From DASUGM01 sp036274055 (GTDB taxonomy: Bacteria; Acidobacteriota; Vicinamibacteria; Vicinamibacterales; SCN-69-37): 18,200 nucleotides of DNA. The DNA lies in assembly GCA_036274055.1 (NCBI GenBank), contig DASUGM010000268.1, forward strand, positions 1 through 18,200, written 5' to 3'. The first letter of the stretch is position 1; every line of letters begins with the position of its first letter. The notes under the pieces are model-generated. The model ran no database searches. It saw only the letters and a list, made by a program, of their open reading frames with translations, and was not told the DNA's origin. The position numbers and the translations under genes are program-made. Positions 5,812 through 11,365 of this stretch are shown in pieces.

Positions 5812-7820
5812 AACTGCCGGTGTCCTGGCTCAAAGAGTTCGCCGCGGTGCCGGCGGACGTCGCGACGGTCGCCGCGAAGTTTGCCGGCTGCGGCTTCGCC
5901 GTCGACGCGATTGACGGGGACGTCCTCGATCTCGACGTCACCGCCAATCGGCCGGACTGTCTGAGCGTGCTCGGACTGGCGCGCGAGGCCGCGACCGCGT
6001 TCGACCTCGCCTTGAACGATCCCGCCGACGCCGGCGCAAACACCGGCGCCGCCGGCGGCGCGCCGATCAAGGTCTCGCTCGCGGATGCCGGCTGCGGCCG
6101 CTACGCGCTCGCCGTCGCCGACGTGAAAATTGGCCCGGCGCCGGCGTGGATCGCCGATCGGCTGATCGCGGCCGGCGTGCGCCCGATCAACAACGTCGTC
6201 GACATCACCAACTACGTGATGCTCGAGCTCGGCCAGCCGATGCACGCCTTCGACGCGGCACGGCTCGCGGGGCCGGAAATCCACGTCCGGCGTGCCCGCG
6301 CCGGGGAAAAGCTCACGACCCTCGACGGCGTCGAGCGCGCGCTCGACGAAACGATGCTGGTGATCGCGGACCGCGATCGCGCCGTGGCGCTGGCCGGAGT
6401 GATGGGCGGCGCGACATCCGAAGTCTCCGGCGGCACGACGCGCATCGCCCTCGAGAGCGCCTGGTTCCGCCCGCAGACCGTTCGCGCGACGTCGCGCAAG
6501 CTCGGGCTCAAGACCGAGGCGTCGGCGCGGTTTGAACGCGGCGCCGACATCAGCCTCCCGGTGCGCGCGTTGCGGCGCGCGTTGACGCTGCTGCAGGAAT
6601 CCGGCGCCGGAACGGCCAGCGGCGGCGTCACTGACGTCTATCCGCGCCCGGCCGAAGTGAAGCGCGTGCCGCTCCGGCGCGCGCGCATCGCGCGGTTGCT
6701 GGGCCAGGCCGTCCCCGACGCCGACGTCGAGCGCCTGCTCCCCCGCCTCGGCTTCGGATTGACCGCGACCGCCGCGGGCTGGGATGTCACCGTGCCGTCG
6801 TTCCGCGTCGACGTCGCCCGCGAGGCCGATCTCATCGAAGAAGTCGGGCGACACTGGGGACTCGATCGCATCCCGGCGACGTTTCCCGAACTGCGGACGA
6901 TGCCCGGCCTCCCCGATGCTGGCGTCACCGACGGGCGACTCGTGCGCCGCCTGCTCTGCGGCGCCGGCGTCCAGGAAGCGGTGACGTTCACGTTCATGGA
7001 AGCCGGCTGGGCGGCGCCGTTCGCGCCGGCCGACCAGATCGTGCCGATCGCCAATCCGTTGTCCGAGAAGTTCGCGGTGCTGCGGCCGTCGCTGTTGCCG
7101 GGGCTGATCGACAGCGTCGCCTACAGCCGGCGGCGGGAATCGGCCGACGTGCGGCTGTTCGAGGTCGGCGCCGTGTTCGCGCCCGCGGCCGAAGGCCAGC
7201 ACGTCGGCTGGGCGCTCGTCGGATCGCGCGGTGCGCACTGGTCGGAAAGCGCCGGCGATCTTGGTTTCCCGGACACGCGCGGGCTCGCCGAGCTGGTCGC
7301 GTCGGCGTTCGGCGTCGCCGTCGAGTTCTCGCCCGACGATCGGCTGACGTGGCTGGTCAACGGCCGGCGCGCGCGCGTCTCGAGCGGCGGCTTGACGCTC
7401 GGCTGGGTCGGCCAGTCCGCCGTGCAGCGCGGCGTGCCCGACGGCGACGTCATCTGGGCCGGCGAGTTGGACCTGCTCGCACTGCAGACACTGCGCGGCG
7501 CGACCACGCGCGCGATCGTGGCGCTGCCGCGGTTCCCGTCGATCGTCCGCGATCTCTCGATCGTCGTCGAAGATCGCTTGCCTGCCGCCGATGTTCGTGC
7601 GACGATTCGAGCCAACGCACCGTCAACGCTCGTGTCGGTGCGCGAGTTCGATCGGTATCAGGGGAAGGGCGTCGCCGACGGACACGTCAGTCTGTCGATG
7701 CGCCTGACGTTCCGCGATGCCGAACGCACGCTGACCGATGCCGACGTGCAGCCGGCCGTGGACGCGATCGTCGCGGCGCTGGCGCGGGCACACGGCGCAG
7801 TGCTGCGGGGGAAGAACTAG
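5808..7820 (+). CDS. pheT: Phenylalanine--tRNA ligase, beta subunit, compact form lacking the OB-fold (B2) domain
   Basis: This is the partner of PheS, giving structural, tRNA-recognition and editing functions. It has 670 aa against about 795 in E. coli. The shortfall is internal: B1 (MKLPVSWLKEF to about 34) runs straight into DLDVTANRPDCLSVLGLARE, which in E. coli lies after the roughly 110-residue EMAP-II-like tRNA-binding B2 domain. The rest is complete. The B3/B4 editing module (about 88-275) has NNVVDITNYVMLELGQPMHAFD, and E216, T236 and A238 sit at the positions of the E. coli editing-site residues E334, T354 and A356 (recalled numbering). B5 is at about 284-355, B6/B7 at about 375-565 (NPLSEKFAVLRPSLLPG), and the C-terminal FDX-ACB anticodon-binding domain at 574-667. 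The reading frame is intact, so this looks like a natural domain loss rather than a frameshift. It overlaps pheS by 4 bp. Confidence 0.95.
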   Translation: MKLPVSWLKEFAAVPADVATVAAKFAGCGFAVDAIDGDVLDLDVTANRPDCLSVLGLAREAATAFDLALNDPADAGANTGAAGGAPIKVSLADAGCGRYALAVADVKIGPAPAWIADRLIAAGVRPINNVVDITNYVMLELGQPMHAFDAARLAGPEIHVRRARAGEKLTTLDGVERALDETMLVIADRDRAVALAGVMGGATSEVSGGTTRIALESAWFRPQTVRATSRKLGLKTEASARFERGADISLPVRALRRALTLLQESGAGTASGGVTDVYPRPAEVKRVPLRRARIARLLGQAVPDADVERLLPRLGFGLTATAAGWDVTVPSFRVDVAREADLIEEVGRHWGLDRIPATFPELRTMPGLPDAGVTDGRLVRRLLCGAGVQEAVTFTFMEAGWAAPFAPADQIVPIANPLSEKFAVLRPSLLPGLIDSVAYSRRRESADVRLFEVGAVFAPAAEGQHVGWALVGSRGAHWSESAGDLGFPDTRGLAELVASAFGVAVEFSPDDRLTWLVNGRRARVSSGGLTLGWVGQSAVQRGVPDGDVIWAGELDLLALQTLRGATTRAIVALPRFPSIVRDLSIVVEDRLPAADVRATIRANAPSTLVSVREFDRYQGKGVADGHVSLSMRLTFRDAERTLTDADVQPAVDAIVAALARAHGAVLRGKN

Positions 7821-7824
7821 AAAC

Positions 7825-7922
<98 letters not shown>

Positions 7923-7938
7923 GGTGGAGTCGCAAAGA

Positions 7939-8208
7939 ATGTCACGCACAGCCGTGGAAACCCAGCCCATCGATCGTCTCGAAGAAAAAGTCCGTCAGCT
8001 CGTCGGCATGATTGACGCGCTGCGCGGCGAGCGCACCAAGGCGCTCGACGAAGTCGCGCGCCTGCAGCGCGAACTCGACGCCTCGCGGTCACGCATCGCC
8101 GAAGGCGCGCAGGCCAGCACCGAGGTCGCGACGCTGCGCGAAGAGCGCGAGCTCGTCCGCAACCGCGTCGTCCAGATGATCGCGCAGATCGACAAGCTCA
8201 ACCTCTGA
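7939..8208 (+). CDS. Small coiled-coil protein, ZapB-like, upstream of zapA
   Basis: This 89-aa cytoplasmic protein has no signal peptide and an almost entirely helical, heptad-rich sequence: RLEEKVRQLVGMIDALRGERTKAL, continuing through EVARLQREL and TLREERELVRNRVVQM to IDKLNL. The length, the coiled coil and the position 14 nt before zapA resemble ZapB-like division proteins that cooperate with ZapA at the FtsZ ring. Coiled coils match many families, so the name is inference. ATG 7939 is chosen because GGTGGAG (7923-7929) lies 9 nt upstream; an in-frame GTG at 7924 and TTG at 7909 lie in the ribosome binding site or the tandem repeat. Confidence 0.75.
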   Translation: MSRTAVETQPIDRLEEKVRQLVGMIDALRGERTKALDEVARLQRELDASRSRIAEGAQASTEVATLREERELVRNRVVQMIAQIDKLNL

Positions 8209-8222
8209 ACGCGAGGCCCGAC

Positions 8223-8528
8223 ATGTCCGTCGTGCATATCGATATCCACGGTCAGCGCTACTCGCTGAAGAGCGAACTCGAGCCGCAATACGTGAGCGAG
8301 CTCGCCACCCTGGTCGACGAAAAAATGCGCGCCGCGGCTCAGGAATTGACCAGCGCCGACCCGCTGCGCATCGCCGTCATCGCCGCCCTCAACCTCGCCG
8401 ACGATCTGGTCCGCATCCGCGAGCAAGGCGCCGGCGTCGAAGGCCGGCTGATCGCGCGGACCGCCGAGATCGAACGTCTCGTCGACGCGGTGCTCGACGA
8501 CGCCCAGGCCCGCGTCGTCAACGAGTGA
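8223..8528 (+). CDS. zapA: Cell division protein ZapA
   Basis: This 101-aa protein has the ZapA layout. A short N-terminal beta domain (VVHIDIHGQRYSLKSELEPQYVSELATLVDEKM) is followed by a long helix with the ALNLADDLVRIRE motif and a C-terminal coiled coil that would drive dimerisation and tetramerisation. ZapA bundles FtsZ filaments at mid-cell. GAGG at 8213-8216 precedes the ATG by 6 nt. It follows the coiled-coil gene closely, and the 6S RNA gene lies immediately downstream, the same neighbour as in E. coli. Confidence 0.9.
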   Translation: MSVVHIDIHGQRYSLKSELEPQYVSELATLVDEKMRAAAQELTSADPLRIAVIAALNLADDLVRIREQGAGVEGRLIARTAEIERLVDAVLDDAQARVVNE

Positions 8529-8557
8529 CGCCGCGCGGCAACCGCCGCGCCGAAATC

Positions 8558-8566
8558 TGCTAGAGT
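8558..8566 (+). promoter_or_regulatory. Extended -10 promoter of 6S RNA
   Basis: TGCTAGAGT gives a TGn extension plus a TAGAGT hexamer (4/6 to TATAAT). It ends 7 nt before the inferred 6S 5' end at 8573. No good -35 box is visible at the right distance, which is usual for extended -10 promoters. Confidence 0.5.
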
Positions 8567-8572
8567 GGAGTT

Positions 8573-8750
8573 CCCTGCTTTGTGCGTGATGGCTCTGGAG
8601 CGTCGCTTGAGCCGATGTTCTTACACAAAGCGAGTCGCGATGCCGCGTGGTGTGCATGCCTCCGTGGTGAGGAAGCCTAAAGCGCGGCTTACACAGTGGC
8701 TCCACCTGCACTAGCAGGTTCATGCGACCTCCCCACACGGCAAAGCGGGG
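8573..8750 (+). ncRNA. ssrS: 6S RNA
   Basis: 6S RNA mimics an open promoter and sequesters the housekeeping RNA polymerase holoenzyme in stationary phase. The sequence shares long words with E. coli 6S: TGAGCCGAT (8608-8616), GGTGtGCATGCc (about 8649-8660), and GAGgAAGCCTaAA (about 8669-8681). The ends pair: 8573-8582 (CCCTGCTTTG) with 8741-8750 (CAAAGCGGGG), 10 bp with one G-U. The closing stem GTCGC (8602-8606)/GCGAC (8724-8728) and GAGCC/GGTTC continues it up to the bubble. The apical hairpin CCTC/GAGG (8659-8662/8669-8672) and the 3'-side hairpin CCTGC-ACTA-GCAGG (8705-8718) are present. With a 5' end at 8573, T8616 is nucleotide 44, the same position as the product-RNA start in E. coli 6S. 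Exact ends are inferred from pairing. It lies 44 nt after zapA. Confidence 0.93.
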
Positions 8751-8756
8751 CTTTAC

Positions 8757-8814
8757 ACGCGGAGACGCGGAGGCCGCCGCCACAAGCAGAGACGCGGAGA
8801 CGCGGGACGCGGAG
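8757..8814 (+). repeat. Octanucleotide ACGCGGAG array, ssrS-thiL gap
   Basis: ACGCGGAG occurs at 8757-8764, 8765-8772, 8792-8799 and 8807-8814, with a shortened unit ACGCGGG at 8800-8806. A 19-nt interruption (8773-8791) separates the two groups. The last unit carries the GGAG that serves as the thiL ribosome binding site. Confidence 0.8.
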
Positions 8815-8821
8815 ATGACAC

Positions 8822-9817
8822 GTGTCTAGCGGCCCCACCGTCGCCGAGCTTGGCGAACACGCGCTCATCGCCCGCCTCCGCTCCCGCATCACCAACCTCC
8901 CCGACTACGTCGAACTCGGCATCGGCGACGACGCCGCCGCGATCGCGCCGCCGCGCAGCGAACTCGACATCGTCACCACCGACGCGCTCGTCGAGGGCGT
9001 GCACTTCCGCCGCGACTGGACCGCGGCCGACGCCATCGGCCACAAAGCGCTGGCGGTCAATCTCAGCGACCTCGCCGCGATGGGCGCGACGCCGCGCGCG
9101 GCGCTGCTGAGCCTGGCGCTGCCCGAGACGCTCCTGGTCGCGGAGTTCGATGCGCTGCTCGACGGCTTTCTCGCGCTCGCCACCGCAACCGCGACGCCGC
9201 TGGTCGGCGGCAACATCACCCGGTCGCCCGGGCCGCTGATGATCGACGTCACCGCGATCGGGTCAGCGCCGCGGCGAAAGTTGCTGCGTCGATCGGGAGG
9301 CGCGGCCGGAGATGAGCTGTACGTGACCGGCGCGCTCGGCGGGGCGGCGGCGGGGCTGTTGATCCGGCAGACCGGAGACCAGGATGGCGACCCCGAGTGC
9401 CTGAGGCGCTACGAGCGGCCGACTCCCCAATTGCGGGCGGGCCGGCTGGTCGCACGCTCGCGCACTGCCCGCGCAGCGATCGATCTGTCGGACGGCCTGG
9501 CGGATGGCGCCCGACAGTTGGCGGCAGCCGCCGGCCTCGGCGTCGAAATCGACGCCGAGGCGGTCCCGATCCTGCCCGCGGCGGCAGCCATCGCGGCCTC
9601 CGCGGGACGCGATGCGCTCGAGTTGGCTCTCGCGGGAGGCGAAGACTACGAGCTGCTGTTTGTGGTTGGCCGGCGACAGCGCCGGGGCTTCCTGGCCACG
9701 GTCGGGCGGGCTTCCGTGGCGGCGACCTTAGTCGGCCGATTGGTAGACGATCCCGGCGCGATCCTGCTCCACTCGGGCATGCGAAAGCCGCTTCCTGACG
9801 GCTTTTCACACTTCTAA
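8822..9817 (+). CDS. thiL: Thiamine-monophosphate kinase
   Basis: It phosphorylates thiamine monophosphate to thiamine diphosphate with ATP, the last step of cofactor synthesis, in the cytoplasm. The 331-aa length is normal. The PurM/AIR-synthase-like fold is shown by GIGDDAA (33-39), TDALVEGVHF (53-62), NLSDLAAMGA (80-89), VGGNITRSPG (128-137), DLSDGLA (221-227), GGEDYELLF (272-280) and the C-terminal GFSHF. Asn131 in the GGN motif replaces the Asp of E. coli ThiL, but GGN occurs in other active family members such as Aquifex (recalled). The GTG start at 8822 is preferred because GGAG (8811-8814) is 7 nt upstream; the ATG at 8815 is out of frame and meets a stop after three codons. It follows 6S RNA and may be reached by read-through from the zapA transcript. 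Confidence 0.94.
   Translation: MSSGPTVAELGEHALIARLRSRITNLPDYVELGIGDDAAAIAPPRSELDIVTTDALVEGVHFRRDWTAADAIGHKALAVNLSDLAAMGATPRAALLSLALPETLLVAEFDALLDGFLALATATATPLVGGNITRSPGPLMIDVTAIGSAPRRKLLRRSGGAAGDELYVTGALGGAAAGLLIRQTGDQDGDPECLRRYERPTPQLRAGRLVARSRTARAAIDLSDGLADGARQLAAAAGLGVEIDAEAVPILPAAAAIAASAGRDALELALAGGEDYELLFVVGRRQRRGFLATVGRASVAATLVGRLVDDPGAILLHSGMRKPLPDGFSHF
9784..9806 (+). terminator. Possible intrinsic terminator overlapping the end of thiL
   Basis: AAAGCCG (9784-9790) pairs with CGGCTTT (9799-9805) around an 8-nt loop, and the stem ends in a TTTT run. It lies inside the last codons of thiL, before the stop at 9815-9817, so it would have to act after translation slows or as an RNA 3'-end stabiliser. 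The T-run is short. Confidence 0.4.
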
Positions 9818-9917
9818 CTAATTTATTTTCAACAACTTAGCAGCACGTCGACGCATCGCGGATTTTTGCTCCACTTTCGCCCCCGCCGCGGGGTAGCCTA
9901 GGGGCACTCCAACCCCA

Positions 9918-10382
9918 ATGCTGCTGTCCCGCTCCCTCCGACGGAAGCTCCTTGCGACTGCACTGGCGGCGGTGACCTTCTTTCTCATCTACGACGCCAC
10001 CGTCATCGACTCCCGGACGTTGCCCGGGTCGCGGGTCGCGCTGCCGCCGCCGGGCGGTCGGGCTGAATTCGTGGCCACGGCGTACTGCAAAGGCCAGACG
10101 ACCGCGTCTGGCGTGCAGGTGCGCGCTGGCATCGCCGCCGCCGACCCCGACCTCTTGCCGGAGGGTTCGGTCGTCCAGCTCGAGGGCCTGCCCGAAGGGC
10201 ATCAGGGGATTTACACGGTGCTCGACACCGGTCCCAAGGTTCAGGGCCGCCACGTCGATCTCTACATGTGGAGCTGCCACGACGCGTTGAAGTTCGGCCG
10301 CCGGCCCGTCAGCCTGGTCGTCCTCCGGCTCGGTTGGCATCCGAACACCGCGCAGCGCACTTCGGCGAAGAAGAGCGACTGA
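9918..10382 (+). CDS. Membrane-anchored 3D-domain (MltA-like) protein
   Basis: This 154-aa protein has an uncleaved-looking N-terminal anchor (about 9-27, KKLL-type basic start, no AxA site) and then one 3D domain (about 50-140), the double-psi beta barrel named for three conserved aspartates. It opens FVATAYC and contains TASGVQVRAGIAAADPDLLP (D76), YTVLDTG (D103) and HVDLYM (D114), ending in LVVLRLGW. Related domains occur in MltA lytic transglycosylases and in YabE/Rpf-type cell-wall proteins, so a role in peptidoglycan turnover outside the inner membrane is likely; the exact reaction is not shown. C57 and C120 could form a disulfide. There is no clear Shine-Dalgarno. The 100 nt before it include an AT-rich patch just after thiL; I could not name a convincing promoter. 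Confidence 0.8.
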   Translation: MLLSRSLRRKLLATALAAVTFFLIYDATVIDSRTLPGSRVALPPPGGRAEFVATAYCKGQTTASGVQVRAGIAAADPDLLPEGSVVQLEGLPEGHQGIYTVLDTGPKVQGRHVDLYMWSCHDALKFGRRPVSLVVLRLGWHPNTAQRTSAKKSD

Positions 10383-10501
10383 AATCTTTTTCTGCCACGA
10401 CCGGAAAAAGCGTGCAGGACTGTTCCCTCCGGCACGCGCCGCCGATACACCGAGTGCGCATCAGGTTTTCCGGCGCGACGTCTTCTGGAGGCAATACGGT
10501 T

Positions 10502-11347
10502 ATGCGCACTTACGGATTCTGGCAGCGTCTGGCCGGCTGCGGCCTGGCGGTCGCCGCGTTCACGCTTCTCGTGCCGGCTTCGGCGCGGGCGCAATACACG
10601 GCCCCCGATCTCACCAGCGGCGCGATTGGCGAGAAGTACCACTTCGAAGTCAGCGGCATCCTCTGGAATCCGTCGCCGGCCGGGCTGTTCTCGAGCGAGC
10701 AGTTCAAGCTCGTCGGCAGCGACATCGACATCGTCAAAGACCTCGGCTACGAGACGACGCGGTTCAAGGACCTGCGGATCGTGCTGCGGCCGAGCAAGAA
10801 GAGCAAGTTCCGCTTTCAGTACACGCCGATCCGCTACGAGGCGAACACCGTCCTGAAGCGCGATCTCATCTTCAACGGCATCAAGTTTCCGGTCCAGGTG
10901 CCGGTCCAGTCCGAATTCGCCTGGAAGGTGATGCGGTTCGGCTACGAGTACGACTTCGTGTATCGGGACCGCGGCTTCGTCGGCATGCTGCTCGACGTCC
11001 GCTACACGCAGTTCGACGCCGAGCTGACGACGGCGTCGTCGCTGCTCAACGAGCGCCAGTTCACCAGCGCCAAGGCGCCGCTGCCGGCGCTCGGCGTGGT
11101 CGGACGTGGCTATGTATTGCCCAGCCTCGCCATCAACTTCGAAGTCAGCGGCCTGACGCTGCCCCGGATCAACGGCGACTACGAAGCGAGCTACTTCGAC
11201 TGGGACCTCAACGGCACGTTCAACGTAACCAACAACGTCGGCATCCAGGTCGGCTGGCGCAAGCTCTCGAACTTCCTTCGCATCGAGAACGACCTCGGCG
11301 ACTTGAAGTTCCAGGGCATGTGGTTCGGCGCGGCCGTCAGGTACTAG
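10502..11347 (+). CDS. Putative outer-membrane beta-barrel protein, family not recognised
   Basis: This 281-aa protein has a clean signal peptide: core about 9-25, cleavage after ASARA at residue 30, then QYTAPDL. The mature part alternates hydrophobic and polar residues with many aromatics (for example FRFQYTPIRYEA, MRFGYEYDFVY, MLLDVRYTQFDAEL, GIQVGWRKLSNF) and ends in FGAAVRY, a terminal aromatic typical of outer-membrane barrels that are inserted by the BAM machinery. That supports location, not function. ATG 10502 is chosen because GGAGG (10487-10491) lies 10 nt upstream and the signal peptide starts there; the reading frame stays open further upstream, overlapping the 3D-domain gene, but that part is not coding-like. 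It converges with the minus-strand gene, with only 18 nt between stops. Confidence 0.75.
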   Translation: MRTYGFWQRLAGCGLAVAAFTLLVPASARAQYTAPDLTSGAIGEKYHFEVSGILWNPSPAGLFSSEQFKLVGSDIDIVKDLGYETTRFKDLRIVLRPSKKSKFRFQYTPIRYEANTVLKRDLIFNGIKFPVQVPVQSEFAWKVMRFGYEYDFVYRDRGFVGMLLDVRYTQFDAELTTASSLLNERQFTSAKAPLPALGVVGRGYVLPSLAINFEVSGLTLPRINGDYEASYFDWDLNGTFNVTNNVGIQVGWRKLSNFLRIENDLGDLKFQGMWFGAAVRY

Positions 11348-11365
11348 CACCCGGGCTGCCGGCGG

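Noticed and set aside
5769..7238. Minus-strand open frame (489 codons) opposite pheT
   Set aside because: Shadow frame from GC-rich codon bias; no recognisable domain, no ribosome binding site, fully overlapping a certain gene.
8822..9817. Asn131 in the ThiL GGN motif as a lost metal ligand
   Set aside because: GGN is found in other ThiL proteins, including Aquifex as I recall, and all other motifs are intact.
10386..10410. CTTTTTC/GAAAAAG hairpin after the 3D-domain gene as a terminator
   Set aside because: The stem is only 7 bp, almost all A-T, with an 11-nt loop and no T-run after it.
10268..10501. N-terminal extension of the 281-aa barrel protein into the 3D-domain gene
   Set aside because: A signal peptide and GGAGG at the right distance support ATG 10502. 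The upstream part overlaps another gene and reads as non-coding.
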